This document shows positions 44,384 through 53,125 of a stretch of 64,000 nt of DNA, one piece after another. The position numbers and the translations under genes are program-made. How positions within the stretch are numbered: position 1 is the first letter of the stretch; every line of letters begins with the position of its first letter. Source of the stretch: JABDIY01 sp963803875 (lineage in GTDB: Bacteria; Actinomycetota; Acidimicrobiia; Acidimicrobiales; SZUA-35). The DNA lies in assembly GCA_963803875.1 (NCBI GenBank), contig CAWDOA010000014.1:1-64000 (forward strand). The letters are read 5' to 3'. The notes beneath the pieces are model-generated. The model made no database searches. It was given only the letters and a program-made list of their open reading frames with translations, and was not told the origin of the DNA.

Positions 44384-45148
44384 ATGCGCGGCTACCTCGC
44401 GATGACACGAGCCGAGTTTCGACTGTTCCGCCGGGAGCCGTTCTCGATCGTCTTCGTGTTTGCGTTTCCGCTCATGATGATGCTGCTGCTCTCGGCTGTG
44501 TTCGGCAACGACCAGGCCGACGCTGAGGACATGCAGAACGGCGTGCTCGTGTGGCGGGGTGTCAATCCAACCGACTACTACACGGCGGCGTCGGTGGCGG
44601 TGATCATCGCCGCACTGGGACTGATGACCCTTCCGATCAACCTGACCGGCTACCGCGAGCGGGGGATTCTTCGCCGCCTACGAGCTTCGTCGGTCTCGAC
44701 ATGGACGCTCGTCAGCGCCCAACTCACGCTTGCGCTTGTGACCTTCATTCTAGGGTCAGCGCTGATCGGGGTCGTGGCGTGGCTCGTCTCTGACGCAATG
44801 CTGCCCGAAGACGTCATCGGGGTGATCGTCGCCCTGTTGTTCGGAACGGCTGCGTTCGGAGCGATTGGGCTGCTGCTCGCCACGGTGGTCAGCAGCAGTC
44901 GCTCCGCGCAAGGCATCGGCCTCCTGTTGTTCTTCGCGATGTGGCTGATCTCGGGCACCGGGCCACCTCGCGCCGTCCTGCCCTCAGGTCTCAGCGACGC
45001 AGGTGGGTTGCTGCCACTTGCGCACCTCGTCACCGCCCTGCAAGATCCCTGGTTCGGGTTCGGGTGGAACACCACCGGTCTGGCAGTGCTCGCCGCCTAC
45101 ACCATCGCCGCCGGCGCTCCCGCCCTGTGGTTCTTCCGCTGGGACTGA
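44384..45148 (+). CDS. ABC-2-type transporter, permease
   Basis: 254 residues with six hydrophobic segments: FSIVFVFAFPLMMMLLLSAVF (about 21), AASVAVIIAALGLMTLPI, LVSAQLTLALVTFILGSALIGVVAWL, VIGVIVALLFGTAAFGAIGLLLATVV, GIGLLLFFAMWLISG and GLAVLAAYTIAAGAPALWFF. The conserved ABC-2 element SGTGPPRAVLP precedes the last helix. Exported substrate unknown. ATG 44384 (MRGYLAMTRAEF) is preferred over an in-frame TTG at 44375. Confidence 0.9.
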   Translation: MRGYLAMTRAEFRLFRREPFSIVFVFAFPLMMMLLLSAVFGNDQADAEDMQNGVLVWRGVNPTDYYTAASVAVIIAALGLMTLPINLTGYRERGILRRLRASSVSTWTLVSAQLTLALVTFILGSALIGVVAWLVSDAMLPEDVIGVIVALLFGTAAFGAIGLLLATVVSSSRSAQGIGLLLFFAMWLISGTGPPRAVLPSGLSDAGGLLPLAHLVTALQDPWFGFGWNTTGLAVLAAYTIAAGAPALWFFRWD

Positions 45149-45407
45149 ACCGGCGCCGACCCGCCTGTTCCCAGGATGCAGGGTCCACTTCCTGCACCGC
45201 CGGGCTGGTCAGCGCGGCGGTCAGGTCTCGGCCGGGGGATGTTTGTCCCGAGGCCCGATGATCGTGAGCTGGTCCTCCGCCTCGAGGGCGAGTTCGCCGG
45301 TCATCACCGAGCGGCGATCAGCACACAGCCCTTCATCGAGTAGAAACCTCGGCCAGGGTGGCACAGCAGGCCTGAACTCTGTCTCACCCCGTCGTCATAC
45401 TTGGGGT

Positions 45408-46674
45408 GTGGCTTCGGTGGCGGGAAACTCGGGTTCTGATAGCGGTCTTCTGGGGGCGGAGCGGGTGGTGCTGGCTGAGATTGGTGCACTTGTTGATCGG
45501 GTTGCTTCCACTGATTTGTTGTCGGTCTCTCGGGAAGAGCTGGCGGAGATCGTGACCGAGATGGCGGCGGAGTCTGAGCGGTTGTCGGCGATGGCTGGCC
45601 GGTTCATGGAGGTGGGTGAACGGTCGGCGTGTTCCTACACCAAGGGTGAACGAACGATGATCGGCCTGGTCAACGCCAAAGGTCGTTTGTCCCGCCGGCG
45701 GGCCGCCAGCATCCGCCGGGCCGGGCGGGCGGTGTACCGGTACCCCAGCTTCCATGCAGCCCTGCTAGCTCGACGGATCACGCTGGCCCATGTTGATGCG
45801 ATGACCAAGTGGGCCAAGAAAGCCAACACCGAACAGGTCCGCGCCGTCCGAAGAAGCGTTGGCAGCGGTGGCGGTGCTCACCACACCAGAGGAGTTCGAA
45901 GAAGCACTTCGTACCTGGGTGGCGGTTGCTGACCCGCACGAACACCTCGATGAGTTCCTGCGGGCCCAGGCCAAGCGTCATCTTCATTTACAGCCGGACC
46001 TGTTCTCCAACGTTCATGTCACCGGCGTGTTGGACCCTCTGTTGGGTGAACAGGTGATGAACACGATCCTGGGTAACGCCCAACGGCTACAAGCCGAGAA
46101 CCAAACTCTCTCTATCGCCCAAGCCAACCATGATGCGCTGGTGCAGCTGGTACTGGACCCCGACAGTGAAGGAACCGTCCGGCCCAGCCTGGAAATCCTC
46201 GTCCCGGCTGATGATCCCGACGACCAAACAGGCCCGGGCAATCAAGCCTCTGTCAAGACACCCGTTGTTGGAGACCGCGGGTTCTCCAGGGTCTGCTACC
46301 CCCGCACCGCGAGCGGGAACCTGATCCCGCCCGCAATCATCAACAAGCTGATCCCGCACTCCAGGGTCCGGTACCACCGGCTCAACGCCGATGGATCACT
46401 AGCCCACGACACACCAGCCCAACGCAACTTCACCACGGTCCAGCGGCGCATGATCCGACTCAGAGACAACCGCTGCCAACACTCCGGCTGCCGTCGAAGA
46501 ACCTGCGAACACGACCACGTGACCCCATGGTCACAACGTGGACCAACCCTGGTCGCCAACGGACAACTCCTCTGCCCCTTCCACCACCGCTGGAAACACC
46601 GAAACGACCCGAGTCACCGTACGCCTGTCAACAACCTGTTCTCTGACAGCCCGCTCACCATCAGCCGGGAATAG
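45408..46674 (+). CDS. 13E12-type HNH endonuclease, DUF222 (frame broken)
   Basis: About 422 residues over two frames. The DUF222 part (from GTG 45408) reads VVLAEIGALVDRVASTDLLSVSREELAE to KKANTEQVRA near 45840; the other frame resumes as PSEEALAAVAVLTTPEEF. The HNH site is RLRDNRCQHSGCRRRTCEHDHVTPW...LLCPFHHRWKH, with the CxxC/HxxH zinc frame. This family (REP13E12) is repeated and often mobile in Actinobacteria. The break is one base near 45835-45842. It could be real decay rather than a sequence error, since these elements often are pseudogenes. Confidence 0.85.
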
Positions 46675-46757
46675 ACACCCCAGACACGTCAGCTCTGCTC
46701 CGAACTCACGACCCCGCACCGATCGGGGTCACAGCGCTCCGCGCCGAACGCCGATCA

Positions 46758-46883
46758 TCACTGCCCGCTGCGGGTGGGAATACGGACCGTGAACTCGCAT
46801 CCGTGACCAGGGGCGGTCTTGAGATCGATTGTTCCTTCGTGGACCCTCGCTATCGACTCGGCGATGGCGAGACCCACCGAGAG
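46758..46883 (-). pseudogene. Remnant of a sensor histidine kinase (C-terminal ATPase end)
   Basis: The minus strand encodes SVGLAIAESIARVHEGTIDL followed by KTAPGHGCEFTVRIPTRSGQ and a stop. This is the last part of a HATPase_c domain: the G2-box GLxIA, the conserved GTIDLKTAPGHG, then FTVRIP. No upstream kinase exists, since the opposite-strand potassium-channel gene starts 60 bp away. The piece is therefore a decayed or transposed fragment beside a 13E12 endonuclease. Confidence 0.75.
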
Positions 46884-46942
46884 CGGGCGGGGTGAAGGCG
46901 CTGGGGCCTCGATGCAGGCCCTGGCAGAATTACGCTACAGCT

Positions 46943-47757
46943 GTGCAAACCATCAGAACAGACAGGCGGGAGCGTGTCCGCCATATCATCTTCGACCACG
47001 ACACCCCGGAGTCCCGAGCATTCGACATAGGACTTCTCGCGCTCATCGTGTTCAGCGTGCTACTGGTCATGATCGAAACGGTCAAGGAGATAGAAGCCCG
47101 GTATGACACGCTCCTGTTCGGCTTGGAATGGATCATCACAATCTTGTTCACGATCGAGTACATCGCCCGGCTCGTCGCTGTGGACAACAAGAAGCGGTAT
47201 GCCCGCAGTTTCTTCGGCGTTGTCGACCTATTGTCGATCCTCCCGGTGTATCTCAGCGTGATCCTTCCTGGCGCGCAGTCCTTGCTCGTGATTCGGTCGC
47301 TGCGCTTGCTTCGGGTCTTCCGTGTGTTGAAGATGGCCCAGTTCATCGGCGAAGCAGACTTTCTGGTGCGAGCTATCAGGGCGAGTTCGCGCAAGATCAT
47401 CGTGTTCCTGATCGTGGTTGTTCTCATCAATGTGATCTTCGGCTCGACGATGTACCTGATCGAAGGTCCCGAAACGGCTACGACTCCATGTTTCGCGGTG
47501 TCTACTGGTCGATCGTCACGATGAGTACGGTCGGCTTCGGGGATACCACGCCCTCGACTCCCCTGGGACAGGTTCTTGCTGCGATCCTGATGATCGTCGG
47601 CTACAGCGTCATCGCCGTACCAACCGGGATCGTTTCGGCCGAGGTCGCCAGCGCGAAGCGCCCTGTCGAGGAATCGTGCAGCAACTGCGGGTCGGCAGCG
47701 CACGCTGAGAATGCCCGGTTCTGCGACGCGTGCGGATTCGCGCTCGCGGAACGGTAG
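46943..47757 (+). CDS. Six-TM voltage-gated potassium-type ion channel with C-terminal zinc ribbon (frame broken)
   Basis: About 271 residues when repaired. GTG 46943 (VQTIRTDRRERVRH). S1-S4 include IGLLALIVFSVLLVMIETV, FGLEWIITILFTIEYIARLVAV and the charged S4 SLLVIRSLRLLRVFRVLKMA. The pore has the potassium filter TMSTVGFGD and S6 ILMIVGYSVIAVPTGIVSAEV. The tail holds ESCSNCGSAAHAENARFCDACG, a zinc ribbon. One A is missing in GAAACGG near 47470: with GAAAACGG the reading becomes GPENGYDSMFRGVYW. Likely a homopolymer error. Confidence 0.88.
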
Positions 47758-47876
47758 GTATCGATCGCTCATCAGCCACTTCCCTTCGAAGATCGGGGCC
47801 AGTTTCTTTATCAAGACAGCCGGGTGGTCACGCCGGACCTTCCGGTTAGCCTCCGCCGCAACGGAATCGGGATCGG

Positions 47877-48649
47877 ATGACCAAACGAGCTTTCTCAACG
47901 CTGTTCTGGGCCTTTATCGCAGTCTCATCAATCGTTCTGTACCCGGTGGCGGTCGTGATCTGGGTGCTGACGGTGGCCTTCGATCGGCGGCTGGTGGTGC
48001 TACATCGGTTCACCTGTTTCTGGGCGTCCCTCTACACCTGGTTCAATCCCGCCTGGCCCGTGACGCATCGAGGGGCGAGAGAAGATCCGGTCCGGCACCA
48101 CCTACGTGATGGTGGCCAACCACCTTTCGACTGCTCGACATCCTGGTGCTGTTCCGGTTGTTCCGACACTTCAAATGGGTCTCGAAGATCGAGAACTTCC
48201 GCGTGCCCTTCATCGGTTGGAACATGTCGATGAACCGCTACATCAAGCTGCGCCGCGGCGACCGCGAGAGCGTTGTCCAGATGATGGAGGCGTGCGAGAA
48301 GACGATCGGCGAGGGCAGTTCGATCATGATGTTCCCCGAAGGCACGCGTTCGACGACCGGCGAGATGCGACCGTTCAAGCCGGGAGCGTTCGAGATCGCC
48401 CTGAAGACACGGACACCGATCCTGCCGATCGTCATCATCGGCACGGCCGACGCGCTGCCGAAGCGAGGTTTCGTGCTTCAGGGTCGACATCCGATCCGCA
48501 TCCGTGTGCTCGACCCGATTCCATACGAACACTGTGCAGACATGTCCGTCGATGAGCTCACGGCGCACGTCAGCAAGGTGGTGGCCGACGGAATTGGTGA
48601 GGCCAAGCAGCGTACGATCGGGTCGGCTGGTCAGGACAGGCCACTGTGA
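47877..48649 (+). CDS. plsC: 1-acyl-glycerol-3-phosphate acyltransferase (PlsC-like; frame broken)
   Basis: About 257 residues when repaired. ATG 47877 starts a membrane N-terminus (TLFWAFIAVSSIVLYPVAVVIWVLTVAF). The frame then shifts near 48065 (IEGREKIRSGTTYVMVANHLS) and again near 48128 (LLDILVLFRLFRHFKWVSK). Joined, this gives the NHxxxxD acyltransferase motif. MMFPEGTRSTTGEMRPFKPGAFEIA (EGTR box) and LPIVIIGTADALPK follow. The enzyme adds the second acyl chain to lysophosphatidate in phospholipid synthesis. Two indels (CGAGGGG and TTCGACTG) break it. Likely sequence errors. Confidence 0.87.
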
Positions 48650-48674
48650 GTGTTGACGAATACCCAGTATTCAG

Positions 48675-48748
48675 TGGGCGTTGAGGGACTCGAACCCCCG
48701 ACCCTCTCGGTGTAAACGAGATGCTCTAGCCAACTGAGCTAAACGCCC
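48675..48748 (-). tRNA. tRNA-Val (anticodon TAC)
   Basis: A 74-nt cloverleaf on the minus strand: acceptor GGGCGTT/AACGCCC, D arm GCTC..GAGC, anticodon arm TCTCG-TTTACAC-CGAGA, T arm GGGGG-TTCGAGT-CCCTC, discriminator A. The anticodon TAC decodes valine. CCA is not encoded. Located between plsC and the IMPase gene. Confidence 0.95.
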
Positions 48749-48776
48749 TTCCAAGGGAAATATGAGGCTACCGCAG

Positions 48777-49499
48777 TCAGTTGTGCTTCAGCGCCGTTTG
48801 GATGTCGGCCAGGAGCTCCGGCGTCGCCGCCACGATCGGGCCTCTCCGGGCTTCTGTCTCGAGCACGAGCAACTCATCGTCGTTCAGCTCCCCGACCGAA
48901 CAACCCGATTCAGTGCAGAACAGCAACGCCCCCAGGTAGTCCCACACACCATGGGCAGCATCCACATCGATGAACGCGTCGAACGAGCCAGTGGCTACCG
49001 CACAGAGATCCAGGGCGGCGGCTCCGTAGGTGCGGTACTGCCGCCACCCGAGATGTCGTTCGGGATAACCGGACAGTGCGACGATGGCGTCAGAAAGCGA
49101 CGTGCAGCCCGATGGCGACTGCTCAGTCCCCTCACCTCGCACGGCGACAAACCGATCTCCCAGAGCAAGGTTGTAGACACCGCTTGCCAACAGACCGTCG
49201 GCGTCCACCGCGCACAGGCTGGTGGCGAACCAGGGAAGATCCCGGGCCGCATTGGTCGACCCGTCGATCGGATCAACCACCACAGTGATGTCGCCCGACC
49301 CGGAGAAGCCTGACTCCTCGGTTAGCACTCGAAGCCCAGCGTCGAGCAGCGGCCCGACAATGAGCTCGTCGGCGACAACGTCATGTTCGTATTGGCCTGG
49401 GATGTTGCCGGTCAGTCCCCAGTCGGTCTGGTGGTCGAGCCTGGCTCTGAGATCGCCGGCCAGCTCATCGAACAGGCTGATCAGGTCTTCGGGTGACAA
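48777..49499 (-). CDS. Inositol-monophosphatase-family phosphatase
   Basis: 240 residues of the Li+-sensitive sugar-phosphatase fold. Metal sites: TEESGFSG (about 60) and VVDPIDGSTNAARDLPWF (about 74), then HGVWDYLGALLFC (about 184, WDxxA). It hydrolyses inositol-1-phosphate, PAP or a related phosphate; not distinguishable here. The TTG start at 49499 lies 6 nt after the stop of the upstream gene and has no clear ribosome site, so coupling to that gene is probable. Confidence 0.87.
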   Translation of the reverse strand: MSPEDLISLFDELAGDLRARLDHQTDWGLTGNIPGQYEHDVVADELIVGPLLDAGLRVLTEESGFSGSGDITVVVDPIDGSTNAARDLPWFATSLCAVDADGLLASGVYNLALGDRFVAVRGEGTEQSPSGCTSLSDAIVALSGYPERHLGWRQYRTYGAAALDLCAVATGSFDAFIDVDAAHGVWDYLGALLFCTESGCSVGELNDDELLVLETEARRGPIVAATPELLADIQTALKHN

Positions 49500-49505
49500 C
49501 AGAAG

Positions 49506-50072
49506 CTACAGGACTTCGTCGAGCCAGTACGGCGAACGATCCAGCATGTACTCCGATACGGCCCGACACCGTTCGAACGGTTCACACAGCGATTCCCTCT
49601 CCAAGAACAGATCGCTGAGCGACAGTGGAACCCGGCTGGTGATGGCCAGCTTGCGCTCGGTGGCGTCGGTAGCTGAGGCGGTGGAATCAATAGCCGACAC
49701 CTCGAGCGGGAGAACGGTTCCGCCCACGCCGGCGAGTTCGGTGGCCAGCACCAGCAAGTCTGGCGGTTTCACCAGCGGCGGCATCGCCCAGCTGAATATC
49801 AAGGGGAACGCAAAGCCGTCAGGTGGATCGGCATCCTCTGGAAGCGAGATCATGGCATCTTCGAAGGTCAGCAGCGTGCGGGGGTCGACCTCGAGCGCGA
49901 GATGCAGATCGAGCGGTCCACCGCATGCGGCCTCGGGATGGAGATCCACTTCGAAGGCCTGCGCCATGCTGTAGGTCTCCACGAAATGACGCTCGTCGTG
50001 TACATGAAAACCGTGATCAGCAGCGTGACCTTTCAAATCGGTTATGAAACCGGGCACGTCAATGAGCGCCAA
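49506..50072 (-). CDS. Conserved actinobacterial protein of unknown function
   Basis: 188 residues that I cannot assign. It begins LALIDVPGFITDLKGHAADHG and contains EVDLHPEAACGGPLDLHLALEVDPRTLLTFED (about 43-75), a long beta-rich core and FLERESLCEPFERCRAVSEYMLDRSPYWLDEVL at the C-terminus. TTG 50072 is chosen because AGGAGG lies 8 nt upstream; the frame reaches 50093. It is 6 nt ahead of the IMPase gene, so likely in an operon with it. No membrane segments. Confidence 0.7.
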   Translation of the reverse strand: MALIDVPGFITDLKGHAADHGFHVHDERHFVETYSMAQAFEVDLHPEAACGGPLDLHLALEVDPRTLLTFEDAMISLPEDADPPDGFAFPLIFSWAMPPLVKPPDLLVLATELAGVGGTVLPLEVSAIDSTASATDATERKLAITSRVPLSLSDLFLERESLCEPFERCRAVSEYMLDRSPYWLDEVL

Positions 50073-50147
50073 CGCGAGTACCTCCTGGAACAACTATCTA
50101 TCGTGCCAGATTCTTCGGGCATTCGTGCGCCGCATAGGGTTGAGTCG

Positions 50148-51578
50148 ATGGTTGCCGAGCATTCCAACCTCTACCTCCACCTCATGTCGACCGTGGTGAC
50201 AGAGCCCGGCCGGACGTTGTTCCATCTCCAGGACGATTCACCGATCACCTATGGCGACATGGACCGCCGAAGTGCTCAGTTTGCCAATGCCCTGACTGTT
50301 TTGGGCCTGAACCCGGGCGACCGGCTCGTTGTTCAGGTGAAGAAGTCGCCTGATGTCATTGCGTTGTGGCTGGGGTGCCTACGCACCGGTGTGATGTTCG
50401 TACCGTTGAACACCGCCTACACCGACGCTGAAGTAGACACCTTCGTGGCCGACGCCGACACCCAACATCTGGTGACAACCCCTGAGCGAGGCCGGGGTCT
50501 GACCCTCGGCTCTGACGGCGACGGCTCGCTAGCCGAACTGGCCAACGGTCAGAGCACATCACACGAGGTCCTCGATGTGGTTCCGACCGATCCGGCCGCC
50601 ATGTTGTTCACCAGCGGGACCACCGGGCGGTCCAAAGGCGCGGTGATCACCCATCAAGGTCTTCTCGCCAACGCCGAGAGCCTGGCCGAGGTGTGGCAGA
50701 TCACTTCTACCGATCATCTGCTTCACACGTTGCCGGTCTTCCACGTCCACGGCCTCTTCGTTGCGCTACATCCACTCATGCTCCGCGGCGCACAAATCAC
50801 TCTTCTGTCCCGATTCACCACAGACGTTGTGCTTGAGCACCTACCTCACGTGAGCGTGCTGATGGGCGTACCGACCCACTACACCCGCCTACTGGAGGAT
50901 CCCCGCTTCGATCGGGCAGCCTGTGCAGACGTGCGTCTCTTCACCAGTGGTTCAGCGCCGATGACTACACAGGTCCACGAACAGTTCCAGCACCAAACCG
51001 GTCGCACCATCACCGAACGGTACGGGATGACCGAGTGTGGGATCATCACGTCAAACTCCCCCGGGTCCCCGCTTCCGGGAACGGTCGGCACGGCGATTCC
51101 GCTGATGGAAGTTCGCGTCGGCGCCGCCAGCATCGTTGAGGTCCGGGGTCCCCATCTGTTCGATCGGTACTGGCGGCGGCCAGACGCGACCGCAGAATCG
51201 TTCACCGACGATGGCTGGTTCCGGACCGGCGACATCGGACGTTTGGACCACAACGGGGTGGTGACGCTGTCAGGACGAGCGTCCGATCTCATCATCTCCG
51301 GCGGCTACAACATCTACCCCAAAGAAATCGAACAGGTCCTCGACCACGACCCGCAGATCGCCGAGTCCGCTGTGGTCGGGTGGCCCAACCCCGAGTGGGG
51401 GGAAACGGTCGTGGCTTTTGTGGTGCTCTCCGATCCAGGATCCGAGTTCGAGCCCCCCGACCTCGGTGATCGGCTCGCCCGGTTCAAGCATCCTCGCCTG
51501 TGGCGAGTGGTCGATGCCCTGCCTCGAAACGCCATGGGCAAGGTCCAGAAGAAGGGCCTACGTGAGATCGCTGCCTAG
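50148..51578 (+). CDS. Acyl-CoA synthetase, probably malonyl-CoA synthetase-like (MatB type)
   Basis: 476-residue ANL adenylating enzyme. Motifs: AAMLFTSGTTGRSKGAVITHQG (P-loop, about 150), LPVFHVHGLFVALHPLMLRGAQI (about 195), ERYGMTECGIITSNSP (A5), WFRTGDIGRLDHNG (A7), SGGYNIYPKEIEQVL and PRNAMGKVQKKGL (A10 lysine). HGLFVAL and the short length resemble MatB, which activates malonate; other small dicarboxylates or acids are possible. ATG 50148. Its stop overlaps the opposing trkH stop (CTAG). Confidence 0.85.
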   Translation: MVAEHSNLYLHLMSTVVTEPGRTLFHLQDDSPITYGDMDRRSAQFANALTVLGLNPGDRLVVQVKKSPDVIALWLGCLRTGVMFVPLNTAYTDAEVDTFVADADTQHLVTTPERGRGLTLGSDGDGSLAELANGQSTSHEVLDVVPTDPAAMLFTSGTTGRSKGAVITHQGLLANAESLAEVWQITSTDHLLHTLPVFHVHGLFVALHPLMLRGAQITLLSRFTTDVVLEHLPHVSVLMGVPTHYTRLLEDPRFDRAACADVRLFTSGSAPMTTQVHEQFQHQTGRTITERYGMTECGIITSNSPGSPLPGTVGTAIPLMEVRVGAASIVEVRGPHLFDRYWRRPDATAESFTDDGWFRTGDIGRLDHNGVVTLSGRASDLIISGGYNIYPKEIEQVLDHDPQIAESAVVGWPNPEWGETVVAFVVLSDPGSEFEPPDLGDRLARFKHPRLWRVVDALPRNAMGKVQKKGLREIAA

Positions 51579-53116
51579 GGCCGGGTTTTCTTCACCGAGA
51601 GCGAGGTCCTCGAGTTTTCCACCTGACGACGAAGTGTCGCCGGTGACGCTCGCGTGAACGCGATCAACGCGAGAACCACGGGGTAGATCTCCAACCGACC
51701 CAGGATCATTGTGACGAAGGCGATCGGGATGCCGGCGCGGGGTATGAAGGTGAAGTTCTGGGTGGGACCGATCGCATTCAGTCCCGGGCCGACGTTGCCG
51801 ATGCTCGTGGCCGCAGCGGAGAAGGAGGTCACCAGGTCAGCCCCGGTGATAGCGAACAGCAGCGCCGCCAATCCGAAGATCGAAAGGGCCAGCACCAAGA
51901 ATCCCAACACCTGGAATGCCACCGCATCGGTGAGAGAATACGACCCCACCCGCACGGGTCGGACGATCCGGGGATGAAGCTGGCGCAGCGCCTCCCTTCG
52001 AGCAAACGAACCGACCGCCATCAGCCGAATCATCTTCACCCCACCAGCGGTCGAACCCGCCATTCCACCCAGCGGCATCAACAGCAGCAGTATCACCTTG
52101 CTGGCGTCACCCCAGATCTGGTAGTCAGCCGTGGCATAGCCGGTGGTCGACACGATGGCGTTGACGGTGAACAATGCGTCCCGCAGCCCGTCCCAACTCG
52201 AGTCGAGATCACTGCCGGCGGTGAACATGACGATTATCGTGGCGACCGCCACAACCCCGAGATACAGCTTGAACTCACTGCTCTCCAGGAATGCGCCCGG
52301 CTTGCCCCGGATCGCTCGATACAGAAGAGTGAAGCTGGTACCGGCAATGAACATCGACACGATGGCGATCCACTCGATCAGTCCGGAATCGAAATGGTGA
52401 ATCGAAGCGTCATAGGGCGAGAACCCACCGGTAGAAACCGTGGTGAACGAATGACTGATGGCGTCGTACAGGCCCATTCCAGCGATGAGATATGCGAGGG
52501 ACACCAGAATGGTGAAACCGAGATAGAGGGCCCACAATCGGCGGGCGGTGTTGCGAACTCGAGGCGTGAGCCGCTCGCCGGTGGGACCCGGCGCCTCGGC
52601 TTCGAGCAGGTTCATACCGCCGGCCCCGACGGTGGGAAGGACCGCCACCACGAGCACGATGACGCCCATGCCTCCCATCCACTGTGAGATAGAGCGAAAG
52701 AACAGGATGCCTTGGCTGGTGCCTTCGATCGGCGTCAGTACGGTGGCGCCGGTAGTGGTGAAACCGGATATCGACTCAAACAGTGCGTAGTCGATGTCGG
52801 AAAGTGTCCCGGTGACCAGATAGGGCAACGCACCGGCAACTGCCAGAAAGACCCATGCTCCCGTAACCGTGATGAACACATCGACAACCTGGATGCGTTT
52901 GGGGATCGCCGTTGTCCCCCACGCCACCGCTCCCACGATCGTCGTGATCACACCCAGGATGAGCAAGCGACACAGCACGTGGGGCCCGGAGGTCAGGATC
53001 TCGACGAAGGTGGAAACAAGTATCGCTACTCCGGTGACTGCGGTGACCAGGCCGGCTACATGTAGCACGAGATTGTCGAGTTTTCGCGAGCCGTCGAAGG
53101 CCGATCGCTTTTCCAC
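51575..53116 (-). CDS. trkH: TrkH/KtrB-family potassium-uptake membrane subunit
   Basis: 513 residues with four M1-P-M2 units. Selectivity loops are visible as SGFTTTGATVL, TVSTGGFSPY, IVSTTGYATAD and TSIGNVGPGL; each has the conserved filter glycine. FFRSISQWMGGMGVIVL is a characteristic TrkH helix. It moves K+ across the membrane with TrkA, encoded 9 bp upstream on the same strand. The ATG start at 53116 follows a TAG of trkA. Full length for the family (about 480-510). Confidence 0.95.
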   Translation of the reverse strand: MEKRSAFDGSRKLDNLVLHVAGLVTAVTGVAILVSTFVEILTSGPHVLCRLLILGVITTIVGAVAWGTTAIPKRIQVVDVFITVTGAWVFLAVAGALPYLVTGTLSDIDYALFESISGFTTTGATVLTPIEGTSQGILFFRSISQWMGGMGVIVLVVAVLPTVGAGGMNLLEAEAPGPTGERLTPRVRNTARRLWALYLGFTILVSLAYLIAGMGLYDAISHSFTTVSTGGFSPYDASIHHFDSGLIEWIAIVSMFIAGTSFTLLYRAIRGKPGAFLESSEFKLYLGVVAVATIIVMFTAGSDLDSSWDGLRDALFTVNAIVSTTGYATADYQIWGDASKVILLLLMPLGGMAGSTAGGVKMIRLMAVGSFARREALRQLHPRIVRPVRVGSYSLTDAVAFQVLGFLVLALSIFGLAALLFAITGADLVTSFSAAATSIGNVGPGLNAIGPTQNFTFIPRAGIPIAFVTMILGRLEIYPVVLALIAFTRASPATLRRQVENSRTSLSVKKTRP

Positions 53117-53125
53117 CGCCGCCGC

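Noticed and set aside
45221..45352. Minus-strand end reading SVMTGELALEAEDQLTIIGP before a stop
   Set aside because: It looks protein-like and could be another gene remnant, but I recognise no family and there is no start or upstream continuation, so it is not listed as a feature.
48675..48748. tRNA-Val as an integration site for a mobile element
   Set aside because: No integrase gene, direct repeat of the tRNA 3' end or shift in gene content is seen on either side.
51270..51600. Convergent 4-bp stop overlap of the acyl-CoA synthetase and trkH genes as a regulatory signal
   Set aside because: A shared CTAG between convergent stops is common in compact genomes; no hairpin accompanies it.
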